A stretch of DNA of 64,000 nt from Cryobacterium sp. BB307 (GTDB lineage Bacteria; Actinomycetota; Actinomycetes; Actinomycetales; Microbacteriaceae). Both the position numbers and the translations under genes were made by a program. The stretch spans positions 620,001 to 684,000 of the forward strand of contig NZ_JAANZA010000001.1 in assembly GCF_012274275.1 (NCBI RefSeq), in the 5' to 3' direction. The notes under the pieces are model-generated. The model had not been told where the DNA came from. It made no database searches and saw only the letters and a program-made list of their open reading frames with translations. Below are positions 1-8,090 of the stretch, one piece after another (the first letter of the stretch is position 1; each line of letters begins with the position of its first letter).

Positions 1-131
1 ATCACGGGCACAACCGCGGCGATGCCGGCGTTGCCGGGGGCCGCGATGAGCTCGTGGTCCGCTTCCTCGCTCACGAGGGAGGTGATGATGGCATGCTCGC
101 GCGCGCCGGAGCCGATGACGAGGATTCGCAC
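1..131 (-). CDS. purD: Phosphoribosylamine-glycine ligase, N-terminal fragment
   Basis: This is the first 43 codons of a minus-strand gene cut by the window edge. Starting at GTG 131 the translation reads [15 protein letters not shown], then APGNAGIA. This is the classic GAR synthetase N-terminus, with the Rossmann-like GSGAREHA loop and the PGN motif. PurD joins glycine to phosphoribosylamine in the second step of de novo purine synthesis. It is divergent from the rest of the purine genes at 191-3726. Only the N-domain can be seen, so nothing can be said about the ATP-grasp part. The short-range start is well supported because the conserved motif begins at residue 2. Confidence 0.9.
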   Translation of the reverse strand, partial: MRILVIGSGAREHAIITSLVSEEADHELIAAPGNAGIAAVVPV

Positions 132-190
132 CCTGACAGGTTACCCGGCACGCTCTGGCGACTGTCGGGGCGCCCGTCTAGCGTTGAGGG

Positions 191-574
191 ATGACGAAAG
201 GCAGAATCGTCGCGATCGTCGGCGAGGCGTCGATCCGCAAGGTACGCGAAGAAGGCGCGGGTGGCGACCGCGACGCGACGGCGATGGCGGTGCGCTACCT
301 GCTGCAGCTGCTCGCCGACCGCGCACCGGGAAACTCGGTTGAAGTGCGCGTGCCACCGTACGGCGCAATCCAGTGCATCGAGGGCCCCGGCCACACGCGC
401 GGCACCCCGCCGAACGTCGTCGAGACCGACCCGTCCACCTGGATCGCGCTCGCGACCGGTTCGCTGGCGTGGGACTCCGCGCTCGCGGAGGGCGCGGTAT
501 CGGCATCCGGTTCCCGCGCATCCACCGTGGCCGAGCAGCTGCCGCTGGACTGGGACACCAACCCGGTCACCTGA
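191..574 (+). CDS. Sterol carrier family protein (SCP-like), 127 aa
   Basis: A small soluble protein starting MTKGRIVAIVGEASIRKV. Residues 20-45 form an amphipathic helix region (YLLQLLADRAPG). The second half carries the conserved VEVRVPPYGAIQCIEGPGH and WIALATG segments of the actinobacterial 'sterol carrier family' encoded between purD and purF. These proteins resemble bacterial SCP-X/MDMPI C-terminal folds, but no ligand or reaction is established. It is divergent from purD with about 59 bp between the two starts, so both promoters lie in 132-190. The family assignment is from remembered motif and genomic position; function is unknown. Confidence 0.75.
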   Translation: MTKGRIVAIVGEASIRKVREEGAGGDRDATAMAVRYLLQLLADRAPGNSVEVRVPPYGAIQCIEGPGHTRGTPPNVVETDPSTWIALATGSLAWDSALAEGAVSASGSRASTVAEQLPLDWDTNPVT

Positions 575-667
575 GGGGTCGTAAGCGGCCCCTCCCCGGC
601 ACAGGCAAGGCCGTTTCCTGACCCCGCGCGGGGACACGCACGGCCGGCCATGGGGGAGAATGGGGAC

Positions 668-1051
668 GTGAGCGACGACAACCATGAGCAGGAGACGCCG
701 ACACCGGTGACCATCCGCCGGGCGCCCAAGGTCCCCGTGTTCCTCGTCGCCGGCGGCGCCCTCGGCCTCATCGTGACCCTGCTCCTGGTGTCGCTGTTCC
801 CCGCGGACAAGGAGATCGGCTACACCGCGACCGTCGGATTCTTCAGCCTCTACGGCATTCCGATCGGCGTCGCTGTCGGTGCGATTGTCGCGCTCATCCT
901 CGATCGGCGCGCCTCCAAGCGCGCGGGCACGGCCACGGCACGACACCTCGAGGTTCGTCCGGAAGCCGTCGCCGACGAACCGCAGGCCGCCCCGGCCAAC
1001 GAAAACCCAGGTCCGGAGGCGGACGGGAGCGGCACAAGCTCCGCCCGATAA
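668..1051 (+). CDS. Two-TM membrane protein of unknown function
   Basis: The protein is about 127 aa when started at GTG 668 (VSDDNHEQETP). I chose this start because a GGGGGAG ribosome-binding site lies about 10 bases upstream, whereas the ATG at 650 overlaps that site. Residues 20-45 and 55-80 form two hydrophobic spans (VPVFLVAGGALGLIVTLLLV; FFSLYGIPIGVAVGAIVAL) joined by a short polar loop. The C-tail is rich in Ala, Pro and Glu. Similar small proteins are commonly found just before purF in Micrococcales. I see no catalytic motif. It is co-directional with purF, 36 bp upstream, and is probably co-transcribed. Confidence 0.7.
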   Translation: MSDDNHEQETPTPVTIRRAPKVPVFLVAGGALGLIVTLLLVSLFPADKEIGYTATVGFFSLYGIPIGVAVGAIVALILDRRASKRAGTATARHLEVRPEAVADEPQAAPANENPGPEADGSGTSSAR

Positions 1052-1087
1052 ACTTGTGCTGCGCACGCACTCAAGCACCAAACGAAA

Positions 1088-2635
1088 GTGGGACCCGCAT
1101 TGGCCGGTGGCGATGGCCGACTGAGTCACGACCTTCTCCCCGGGGAGAAGGGCCCACAGGATGCCTGCGGTGTCTTCGGAGTGTGGGCGCCCGGTGAGGA
1201 AGTCGCCAAGCTCAGCTACTTCGGCCTCTACGCGCTGCAGCATCGCGGCCAGGAGTCGGCCGGCATCGCCTCGAGCGATGGCACCAAAATCCTCGTCTAC
1301 AAGGACATGGGCCTGGTCTCTCAGGTGTTCAACGAGAGCTCGCTCAACACGCTGACCGGGCATCTCGCGATCGGCCACACCCGCTACTCAACGACCGGAT
1401 CCTCGAGCTGGCGAAACGCCCAGCCGACCCTCGGCCGCACCGTCAGCGGAACCGTCGCGCTCGGCCACAACGGCAATCTCACCAACACCGCCGAGCTGTT
1501 GCAGCTCGTGCACGAGCGGCATCCGGAGATCGACGGAGAACTGGCGCGCGGCAACACCACCGACACCGCGGTGGTCACGGCGCTGCTCGCCGGCGACCTC
1601 GACCACACGCTCGAGGCCACCGCGCTCGAGGTGCTGCCGCGACTGCGCGGCGCGTACTGCCTGGTTTTCATGGACGAGACCACCCTGTACGCCGCACGCG
1701 ACCCTCAGGGCGTCCGCCCGCTCGTGCTCGGCCGGCTCGAACGCGGCTGGGTGGTCGCAAGCGAGACCGCGGCGCTCGACATCGTCGGCGCGAGCTTCGT
1801 TCGCGAGGTCGAACCGGGTGAGCTGATCGTGATCGACGAGAACGGGCTGCGCTCGAAACGGTTCGCCGAGACCCAGCGCGCCGGATGCGTGTTCGAGTAC
1901 GTCTACCTGGCCCGTCCCGACACCACCATCGCCGGGCGCGGTGTCTACGAGTCCCGCGTCGAGATGGGCCGTCAGCTCGCGCGCGAGCACCCGGTGGAAG
2001 CGGACCTCGTCATCCCCACCCCGGAATCCGGCACGCCGGCCGCGATCGGGTACGCGGAAGGCTCAGGCATCCCCTACGGGCAGGGTCTTGTGAAGAACGC
2101 GTACGTCGGACGCACTTTCATCCAGCCATCCCAGACCATCAGACAGCGCGGCATCAAGCTCAAGCTGAACCCTCTCAAGGAAGTCATCAAGGGCAAGCGC
2201 CTGATCGTCGTGGACGACTCGATCGTGCGCGGGAACACTCAGCGTGCGCTCGTGGCGATGCTGCGCGAGGCCGGCGCGGCGGAGGTGCATGTGCGCATCT
2301 CGAGTCCGCCGATCACCTGGCCGTGCTTCTACGGCATCGACTTCGCGACCAGGGCCGAACTGCTCGCGACCGGGCTCGGCGTTGACGAGGTGCGGCAGGC
2401 CATCGGCGCCGACAGCCTTGGCTACCTGTCGGAGGACGGGATGATCGGAGCGACCCAGCAGCCGCGTGAGAGCCTCTGCACCGCGTGCTTCACCGGCAAG
2501 TATCCGATCCCGATCCCGGACTCCAACCTGCTTGGAAAGAACATGCTCGACCACTCCAACGGACTCGACCCCAGTCCCGACGCCGACCTCTCCGGACTGG
2601 TCTACGGCGACCCCGGCCGTCAGGAGGGCCCGTGA
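1088..2635 (+). CDS. purF: Amidophosphoribosyltransferase
   Basis: The first committed enzyme of de novo purine synthesis: it transfers ammonia from glutamine to PRPP, giving phosphoribosylamine. An N-terminal propeptide of roughly 25 residues precedes the catalytic cysteine in DACGVFGVW. The glutaminase (Ntn) domain follows (LQHRGQESAGIA, GHTRYSTTG, HNGNLTN). The C-terminal phosphoribosyltransferase domain has the PRPP loop in RLIVVDDSIVRGNT. A late cysteine motif (ESLCTACFTGKY) completes the usual pattern, and 515 aa is normal length. GTG 1088 is the longest supported start; TTG 1100 is an alternative. The stop overlaps the purM start (GTGA at 2632-2635), implying translational coupling. 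Confidence 0.96.
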   Translation: MGPALAGGDGRLSHDLLPGEKGPQDACGVFGVWAPGEEVAKLSYFGLYALQHRGQESAGIASSDGTKILVYKDMGLVSQVFNESSLNTLTGHLAIGHTRYSTTGSSSWRNAQPTLGRTVSGTVALGHNGNLTNTAELLQLVHERHPEIDGELARGNTTDTAVVTALLAGDLDHTLEATALEVLPRLRGAYCLVFMDETTLYAARDPQGVRPLVLGRLERGWVVASETAALDIVGASFVREVEPGELIVIDENGLRSKRFAETQRAGCVFEYVYLARPDTTIAGRGVYESRVEMGRQLAREHPVEADLVIPTPESGTPAAIGYAEGSGIPYGQGLVKNAYVGRTFIQPSQTIRQRGIKLKLNPLKEVIKGKRLIVVDDSIVRGNTQRALVAMLREAGAAEVHVRISSPPITWPCFYGIDFATRAELLATGLGVDEVRQAIGADSLGYLSEDGMIGATQQPRESLCTACFTGKYPIPIPDSNLLGKNMLDHSNGLDPSPDADLSGLVYGDPGRQEGP

Positions 2636-3726
2636 GCGACGCCTACGCCGAGGCCGGCGTCGACACGCATGCTGGCGACCTCGCGGTCGAATTGATGAAG
2701 GCATCCATCGCCCGCACCCACGGGCCGCAGGTGCTCGGCGGTGTCGGCGGGTTCGCCGGGCTGTTCGACGTCTCCGCGCTGCGCTCGTTCCGGCATCCGC
2801 TGCTCGCCACTTCGACCGACGGTGTCGGTACCAAGGTCGCGATCGCCCAGGCCCTCGACAAGCACGACACCATCGGCCAGGACTTGGTAGGCATGGTCGT
2901 CGATGACATCATCGTGGTCGGCGCGAAGCCGCTGTTCATGACCGACTACATCGCGTGCGGCAAGGTCGTCCCCACCCGGATCGCGCAGATCGTCGCCGGG
3001 ATCGCGGATGCCTGCGCCGCCACCGGCACCGCGCTGGTCGGCGGGGAGACCGCGGAGCACCCTGGCCTGCTCGGCCCCGACGACTACGACGTCGCCGGCG
3101 CGGCTGTCGGCGCGGTGGAAGCGGATGCCGTGCTCGGCGCGGAACGGGTGCGCGCCGGCGACGTCGTGATCGCGCTCGAGTCCTCCGGGCTGCATTCGAA
3201 CGGCTACTCGCTCGTGCGGCACATCCTGAAGCAGCGCGGTATCGGCTACTCGGACACGTCCGACGACCTCGGCGGTGTCGTCGGCGAGGTGCTCCTCGAG
3301 CCCACGCGCCTGTACACCGGAGCGCTCGCTCGGCTGCTGGATGGCACCGCAGGCGGGTCGGTGCACGCGCTCAGTCACGTCACGGGCGGCGGCATCGCCG
3401 CCAACCTCGCGCGCGTGCTGCCGGTCGGTTCCTGGGTGGAGGTCGACCGCTCGACCTGGACGCCGCATCCGGTGTTCCAGGTGCTGTCGGATTGGGCAGG
3501 TTCTACGCTTGCGAGCGCCGAGGGAACCTGGAACCTCGGCATCGGAATGTTCGCGATCGCGAGCCCGGATGCCGTCGATCAGGTCATCGCCGAACTCGAC
3601 GGCCAGGGCATCCCCGGCTGGGTGGTCGGCGAAGTGTCGACGAGTGCGCGCGACCTCACGGGCTTCGAGCAGGGCGCCAAGGGTGTCGACGGGGGAGCCG
3701 TGCGGCTGGTCGGCAGCTACAGCTGA
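2632..3726 (+). CDS. purM: Phosphoribosylformylglycinamidine cyclo-ligase
   Basis: AIR synthetase closes the imidazole ring of FGAM using ATP. The 364-aa frame starts at GTG 2632 inside the purF stop and reads VSDAYAEAGVDTHAGD, matching the family N-terminus YAxAGVD. Characteristic motifs follow: LLATSTDGVGTK (ATP/Mg binding), VGMVVDDIIVVGAKPLF, LVGGETAEHPG and the glycine-rich HVTGGGIAANL in the C-domain. The length is normal. It forms an operon with purF by a 4-base overlap. The next gene (DUF3073) is convergent, 22 bp downstream, so transcription must end in the short gap 3727-3748. Confidence 0.96.
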   Translation: MSDAYAEAGVDTHAGDLAVELMKASIARTHGPQVLGGVGGFAGLFDVSALRSFRHPLLATSTDGVGTKVAIAQALDKHDTIGQDLVGMVVDDIIVVGAKPLFMTDYIACGKVVPTRIAQIVAGIADACAATGTALVGGETAEHPGLLGPDDYDVAGAAVGAVEADAVLGAERVRAGDVVIALESSGLHSNGYSLVRHILKQRGIGYSDTSDDLGGVVGEVLLEPTRLYTGALARLLDGTAGGSVHALSHVTGGGIAANLARVLPVGSWVEVDRSTWTPHPVFQVLSDWAGSTLASAEGTWNLGIGMFAIASPDAVDQVIAELDGQGIPGWVVGEVSTSARDLTGFEQGAKGVDGGAVRLVGSYS

Positions 3727-3748
3727 GAACGTGATCAGGGGTTAGGCG

Positions 3749-3931
3749 TCAGGCGCCCTTGTTCTGCTCCGACGTGTACTCGTCTTCGGTGGCGTAATCG
3801 GCCCACTTGTCGGCCTCGCCGCTCTGCCCTGCGAGTTCGCGCTCGAGCGCGTCGTAGTTCGTCTCGGGGCTGAAGTACTTCAGCTCACGCGCCACTTTGG
3901 TGTGCTTGGCCTTCTGGCGACCACGTCCCAT
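3749..3931 (-). CDS. DUF3073 domain protein, 60 aa
   Basis: A 60-residue basic-then-acidic protein, MGRGRQKAKHTKVARELKYFS, followed by an acidic tail (DKWADYATEDEYTSEQNKGA). This is the signature of the DUF3073 family, which is near universal in Actinomycetota and usually sits beside purM. Function is unknown. The Arg/Lys-rich head suggests nucleic-acid or ribosome contact, which is inference. The ATG at 3931 is preceded by GGGGGTCACCC, an acceptable ribosome-binding site. The upstream region contains a small CTGAGC/GCTCAG inverted repeat around 3957-3976. Confidence 0.92.
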   Translation of the reverse strand: MGRGRQKAKHTKVARELKYFSPETNYDALERELAGQSGEADKWADYATEDEYTSEQNKGA

Positions 3932-4060
3932 TGGGTGACCCCCTCATGATTACAGGCTGAGCACGCTGAAGCTCAGAAAGTCTCTCCAAAACTAACTTCC
4001 AACTTTAGCATGCGGCCATTAGGGAAATCCCCGTCGGTCACGGACGGGTAACGTAATGTT

Positions 4061-5155
4061 ATGCCCCCAATTCCGGCCAGGACATCCGTTGTCGTGATCG
4101 GTGCTGGGCAGGCAGGACTGTCCGTCTCCTACTACCTGAAACGGCTCGGTCTTGGGCCCGGCGTGGAGTTCGTCGTGCTCGATCGCGGGCCGGGAACCGG
4201 CGGGGCATGGCAGCACCGCTGGGAGGCGTTGCGCATCGGCTCGGCGCACCGCATCAACGACCTGCCCGGCATGGATGCGCTCGGCCTGTCCTTCGAGACG
4301 GCCGACCGCCAGCAGCCGGCGAAGTCGGTCGTCGCCGACTACTACCGGCAGTACGAGGACTATTACGAGCTCGCCGTGGTGCGCCCGGCATCCGTCAACG
4401 CGGTCTTCAATCGCGGCACCGAGCTGGTCGTCGCGTACGACGCCGGCGGGCAGCTCGGCGAGGTGGTGACGGATGTCGTGGTCAACGCGACAGGGACCTG
4501 GGGGTCGCCCTTCATCCCGTGGTACCCGGGGCTCGACAAGTTCGAGGGTCGCCTGGTGCACACGACCGACTACGAGTCCGCCGAGAACTTCCGGGGTCAG
4601 AGCGTCGCGGTCGTCGGTGGCGGCACCTCGGCGATCGGCTTCCTGATCGAACTGGAGAACGTGGCCGGTGAGCTGACCTGGGTGACCCGCCGACCGGTGG
4701 AGTTCCTCGACGAGGTGGAGCTCAGTCTCGAAGCCGGGGCATCGGCGGTTGCGCAACAGGACGAGGCGGCCCGGTCCGGGCGCGCGCTGCCCAGCATCGT
4801 GAGTGGCACCGGTGTTCCGCGGACCAGACGCATCCAGTCGGCGATCACCCGCGGTCTGCTCAAGGAGCGGCCGATGTTCACCGCGATCGAACCGGAGGGC
4901 GTGCGGTTCGAGGACGGCAGCTTCCAGAAGGTGGATGCGATCCTGTGGGCGACCGGGTTCCGTCCCGAGCTGCGGCACCTGTCGCCGCTGAAGCTGCGCG
5001 AGAAGGCCGGTGGGGTCACCGTTGGCGGGGGATCCTCCTGGAAGGATCCGCGGATCTTCTTCGCCGGCTACGGCCCCCAGGCGAGCACGATCGGGGCCAA
5101 CCGGGCCGGACGGCAGATCGCTCGCCAGGTCGTGGCGCTGCTGTCCAACCTCTGA
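4061..5155 (+). CDS. FAD/NAD(P)-dependent flavin monooxygenase-like oxidoreductase
   Basis: The protein has two dinucleotide-binding folds: VVVIGAGQAGLSVSYYL (FAD, residues 9-25) and VAVVGGGTSAIGFL (NADPH, about residues 183-196). Between them lies VNATGTWGSPFIPWYPG, the ATG-containing hinge of group B flavoprotein monooxygenases. ILWATGFRPE near the C-terminus is the usual second ATG motif. At 364 aa it is shorter than Baeyer-Villiger enzymes and like CzcO/TrkA-type FMO relatives. The substrate is unknown. No Shine-Dalgarno precedes ATG 4061. A CCCGTC/GACGGG hairpin at 4030-4048 and a TAACGT box at 4049-4054 make a leaderless transcript plausible. Confidence 0.82.
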   Translation: MPPIPARTSVVVIGAGQAGLSVSYYLKRLGLGPGVEFVVLDRGPGTGGAWQHRWEALRIGSAHRINDLPGMDALGLSFETADRQQPAKSVVADYYRQYEDYYELAVVRPASVNAVFNRGTELVVAYDAGGQLGEVVTDVVVNATGTWGSPFIPWYPGLDKFEGRLVHTTDYESAENFRGQSVAVVGGGTSAIGFLIELENVAGELTWVTRRPVEFLDEVELSLEAGASAVAQQDEAARSGRALPSIVSGTGVPRTRRIQSAITRGLLKERPMFTAIEPEGVRFEDGSFQKVDAILWATGFRPELRHLSPLKLREKAGGVTVGGGSSWKDPRIFFAGYGPQASTIGANRAGRQIARQVVALLSNL

Positions 5156-5163
5156 CCTGCCTC

Positions 5164-5265
5164 CCGTTGTGCAGGACATTACCTGTTGTGCAGGAGATTC
5201 TGCTCCGGATGGGCCCGGATGCCTATGCAGAGGCGCCGGCAGGTCGGAAAGTCCTGCATAACAGG
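5164..5265. repeat. TTGTGCAGGA-type palindromic extragenic repeat
   Basis: Two direct copies of CGTTGTGCAGGACATT / CTGTTGTGCAGGAGATT (5164-5180, 5182-5199) face an inverted copy AAAGTCCTGCATAACAGG (5248-5265), with GC-rich sequence between. It lies between the convergent flavoprotein and cysteine-desulfurase-like genes. It could fold into a long stem, and could act as a transcription end or be a REP-like element. Confidence 0.7.
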
Positions 5266-5291
5266 GGGTTGTGAGCCGGGGCCGGCCCGGG

Positions 5292-6500
5292 TCAGGCCGT
5301 CATGAACTCCCGCAGCCCGTCGAGCAGGCGCTCGATGTCCGACTCGTCCGTGTACGGTGCAAGTCCGGCGCGCAGACCCCCGGCGTCGCCCAGACCCAAC
5401 CGCCGCGACGCCTCCAGCGCGTAGAAGTTCGACGCGGGAGCATCCACGCCGCGCTGGGCGAGGAAGCGGTAGGCGTCCGCGGCATCCCGTCCGTCGAACG
5501 TCATCAGCAGGGTCGGCGTGCGGTCGGCTGCGCGGGAGTGCACCGTGACGCCTGGCAGTTCCGCGATGCCGCGCTCGAGAGTGCCGAGCAGCTCCTGCTC
5601 GTGTGCGTCCAGGCGGTGGAATGAGTCGACCAGGCGGTCCCGCCGGGCTCCCGGCCGCGGTCCGGCCACGCCGAGGTCGGCGAGGTAGTCGACCGCCGCC
5701 GCGACGGCAGCCAACAGCTCGTACGGGAGCGTGCCGAATTCGAACCGCGCAGGCACCTCGTTGGTGGCCGGCAGCAGCTTGTCCGGCATGAGCGTGTCGA
5801 GCAGCTCGGGGGATGCGGTGAGCGCACCGAGGTGCGGTCCGAGGAACTTGTACGGTGAGCACGCGTAAAAGTCGGCGCCGAGCGCTGCCATGTCGACCGA
5901 CTCGTGCGCCGTGTAGTGAACGCCGTCGACGTAGACGAGAGCGCCGACATCATGGGCAGCGCGGGCGATGGCGGCGACCGGCGGCTTGGTGCCGATGAGG
6001 TTGGATGCCGCGGTGACCGCCACCAGCCGGGTGCGGTCGGAGAGCACCGTGCCGATGTCGTCGAGCTCCGAGGTGGCGGGGTCGAAGTCGAGCCAGCGCA
6101 CGGTCGCACCGACCTGCTCGGCCGCCTGCACCCACGGGCGCACGTTCGAGTCGTGGTCGAGGCGCGTGACGATGACCTCGTCGCCCGCTGACCAGGTGCG
6201 GGACAGCATCCGGGAGAAGTCGTACGCCAGCTGGGTTGCGCTGCGTCCGAAGACGACGCCGCCAGGGTCGCCGCCGACGAGGTCCGCGATCGCCTGCCGG
6301 CCGGATGCGACCGCCGCTGCGGCGTTGCGTTCGCCCTGCGTTGTGTCCCCTTCGTTGGAGAGCGGAGCGCCGAGGGTTGCCGCCATCGCGTCGATCACCT
6401 GCCTGGGGGTCTGGGTGCCGCCGGGGCCGTCGAAGTGGGCCGAACCGGATGCGAGAGCGGGGAAGTCGGAGCGCACGGAGGCGACGTCGTACTGGGTCAC
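5292..6500 (-). CDS. Cysteine desulfurase-like PLP aminotransferase class V protein
   Basis: A fold-type I PLP enzyme of 402 aa. The start MTQYDVASVRSDFPAL (GTG 6500) and FDGPGGTQTP match the 'cysteine desulfurase-like' subfamily (TIGR01976 type) rather than IscS or SufS. DHDSNVRPW, VDGVHYTAH (PLP-pyridine aspartate) and the Schiff-base lysine in YACSPYKFLGPH can be recognised. I do not see the extended active-site cysteine loop of true NifS/IscS. The substrate may therefore be another amino acid, for instance through a C-S lyase or epimerase-like reaction. It stands alone, with no Fe-S scaffold genes nearby. Confidence 0.82.
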   Translation of the reverse strand: MTQYDVASVRSDFPALASGSAHFDGPGGTQTPRQVIDAMAATLGAPLSNEGDTTQGERNAAAAVASGRQAIADLVGGDPGGVVFGRSATQLAYDFSRMLSRTWSAGDEVIVTRLDHDSNVRPWVQAAEQVGATVRWLDFDPATSELDDIGTVLSDRTRLVAVTAASNLIGTKPPVAAIARAAHDVGALVYVDGVHYTAHESVDMAALGADFYACSPYKFLGPHLGALTASPELLDTLMPDKLLPATNEVPARFEFGTLPYELLAAVAAAVDYLADLGVAGPRPGARRDRLVDSFHRLDAHEQELLGTLERGIAELPGVTVHSRAADRTPTLLMTFDGRDAADAYRFLAQRGVDAPASNFYALEASRRLGLGDAGGLRAGLAPYTDESDIERLLDGLREFMTA

Positions 6501-6698
6501 ACGATCAACCTAGCGATCTCGCTGTCAGCGCCGCCGCCGCGTCGCCGGGGGGGAGCGGTTTCCGGATGACCGAGCGCAACCGTCACATCGTGCACGAGCA
6601 CGAGCACGAGCTTGTGCCGCAGCCGCGATCGCGTAATCCAGCGCCTTCAGGATGGTGCTCCGGCCGCGCCGGGAGTCAATGGCCAATCCGACCCGGTC
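6501..6698. other. Gene-free stretch with short tandem repeat
   Basis: The 198 bases between crcB and the desulfurase-like gene start hold a 7-G run (6547-6553) and three tandem GCACGA units (6592-6609). The minus strand gives a short open stretch (IDSRRGRSTILKALDYAI) with no convincing start, which may be a decayed C-terminus. I see no RNA gene here. Confidence 0.3.
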
Positions 6699-7043
6699 TC
6701 AGCGCACGACCAGATACCCGAGTGCGGCCGCGCCGATCCCAAGCACGACGTTGGCAGCGACGCTGAGGACCGCGGGTCGCACGCGGCCAGCGAGCAGCAG
6801 TTGCACGGTCTCGACACTGAACGTGCTGTAGGTTGTCAGCGCCGCGCAGAAACCGGTGAGCAGGATCTGCTCGGCATCCGGATGCAGGCCGAGCACGACG
6901 CCGGCTACGGCTGAGCCGACGACGTTGACGGCGAGAACCGCCCAGGGGAAGCTATTCGCTTGCGACCTCCTCGCCATGAGCGCCGAGACGAGATACCGGA
7001 GCACCGCGCCGACGCCGCCGGCCAGCAGCACCAGGGCGATCAT
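6699..7043 (-). CDS. crcB: Fluoride channel subunit CrcB/Fluc (second of pair)
   Basis: A 114-aa four-helix membrane protein beginning MIALVLLAGGVGAVLRY. It has the conserved NVVGSAVAGVV helix with the pore asparagine and the CAALTTYSTFSVETV break motif with the TTYSTF track lining the fluoride path. Fluc proteins form antiparallel dimers. Two adjacent genes usually encode the opposite-facing halves of a heterodimer. ATG 7043 overlaps the stop of the upstream crcB copy (7040-7043), so the two are translationally coupled. No fluoride riboswitch fits in the 32-base leader of the pair. Confidence 0.93.
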   Translation of the reverse strand: MIALVLLAGGVGAVLRYLVSALMARRSQANSFPWAVLAVNVVGSAVAGVVLGLHPDAEQILLTGFCAALTTYSTFSVETVQLLLAGRVRPAVLSVAANVVLGIGAAALGYLVVR

Positions 7044-7420
7044 TCGTCGCGCCAGTCGATCGGGGTCGGCCGCCCACCGATGCGCAGGCCGAGCCAGGCA
7101 GCGGCGAGGCCCAGCAGCAGGTTGGCGGCGAGATAAAGAACGGCGGTCGCCGGATCCCCGGCGTCGGCGAAGCGGATGCCGGCCAGCGCGACGGTGGAGT
7201 ACGTCGTGAACGAGCCGAGCACGCCGACCCCGAGCCCGGCGCGCAGCCAGTGCGGCGCTCGCCGCCAGAGGGACGACACCAGCACCCCGAGCGCGAAGGA
7301 CCCGACCCCGTTGACCACAAGCGTCGCGATCCCCGTGCCAGGGATGAGCCAGTCTGCCGCCATCCGCGCCCCAGTGCCGACGACCCCGCCGAGGAACACG
7401 GCGAGCAGGGTCAGGGGCAC
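7040..7420 (-). CDS. crcB: Fluoride channel subunit CrcB/Fluc (first of pair)
   Basis: A 126-aa four-TM protein starting at GTG 7420 (MPLTLLAVFLGGVVGTGARM). It carries VVNGVGSFALGVL, with the conserved Asn-Gly helix, and VGVLGSFTTYSTVALAG, the fluoride-coordinating GSFTTYST segment. The C-tail RPTPIDWRDE is polar. This gene comes first in the two-gene operon, and its last codons overlap the start of the second crcB. Such duplicated, diverged copies normally assemble as an obligate heterodimer exporting fluoride. Transcription presumably starts upstream of, or within, the lipoprotein gene at 7453. Confidence 0.93.
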   Translation of the reverse strand: MPLTLLAVFLGGVVGTGARMAADWLIPGTGIATLVVNGVGSFALGVLVSSLWRRAPHWLRAGLGVGVLGSFTTYSTVALAGIRFADAGDPATAVLYLAANLLLGLAAAWLGLRIGGRPTPIDWRDE

Positions 7421-7452
7421 GCGCCAATGCTATGCGCGCCGCGGTTGATGTC

Positions 7453-8007
7453 TCAGCCGACGACGATGCGGGCGATCTCCTCCGCGTAGCCCTGCAGGGC
7501 GTCGCGCTGGTCAGCCGGTGCCTCGATCTTGACTCCGACCATCGCCAGGTCGGAGCACACGAACAGCTCGCCCTCGGCATCATCGTCGTCATCGTGCACC
7601 CACCACGCCTCGTTCCCGAGGCCCTCCACCGGGGTCACTTCGCCGCCGATGCCGAGCGGCTCGACGCACTGCACCGTGTCGTCGTCGAAGTGCTCCGCAT
7701 ACGAGAGGTCGAGGTCGATCTCCCAGTCGTCGTCCTCCCAATCGCATCCGGTGGTGGAGTAGGTGAGGTCGTTGACCGTGACGGTGCCGGAGTCCGGTTC
7801 GCCCTCGCCCAGATCGTGGCCGACGATCGACTCGATGTCAGCCCCGGTGATGCCGCCGCACTCGTCGTCGACGGGGCGGGTGCCCTGATCGTCGTCCGCG
7901 GGAACGGATGCCGCGGGCGGGAGGTCGGGACCATCACCGGTTTCAGTGCAGGCGGCGAGCCCCACGGTGAGCAAGGCGGCAGCGGTGACGAGACCTAGAG
8001 TGCGCAT
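7453..8007 (-). CDS. DUF3558-like secreted lipoprotein
   Basis: The signal peptide MRTLGLVTAAALLTVGLAAC ends in the lipobox LAAC, so the mature protein is a diacylglyceryl lipoprotein of about 165 aa. The mature part is very acidic (runs of Asp/Glu around residue 150). Cysteines at CGGIT, TGCDWED, VQCVEP and LFVCSD could make two disulfides, the pattern of DUF3558/DUF4333-type actinobacterial lipoproteins. I chose ATG 8007 over the tandem ATG 8010 because CCGAGGAC gives better spacing. Function is unknown. It is divergent from the membrane protein at 8091. Confidence 0.75.
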   Translation of the reverse strand: MRTLGLVTAAALLTVGLAACTETGDGPDLPPAASVPADDDQGTRPVDDECGGITGADIESIVGHDLGEGEPDSGTVTVNDLTYSTTGCDWEDDDWEIDLDLSYAEHFDDDTVQCVEPLGIGGEVTPVEGLGNEAWWVHDDDDDAEGELFVCSDLAMVGVKIEAPADQRDALQGYAEEIARIVVG

Positions 8008-8090
8008 CATGTCCTCGGTTTCCTCAGGTCCGCTCGACGGTAGCCGTTCGCAGGCCCGTCGGACAAGGGCCTGGAGCCTAGACTTTGGGC

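Noticed and set aside
71-1378. Long minus-strand open frame of 435 codons across the SCP, membrane protein and purF start
   Set aside because: It lies antisense to three well-supported genes, has no protein-family pattern and is rich in Arg, Gly and Ala, as expected for shadow frames in high-GC DNA.
6592-6609. GCACGA triplet repeat as a regulatory or phase-variable tract
   Set aside because: Only three short units outside any gene or promoter; too little to support a function.
7421-7452. Fluoride riboswitch upstream of the crcB pair
   Set aside because: Only 32 bases separate the crcB start from the lipoprotein stop. The conserved crcB motif RNA needs more space and none of its sequence is present.
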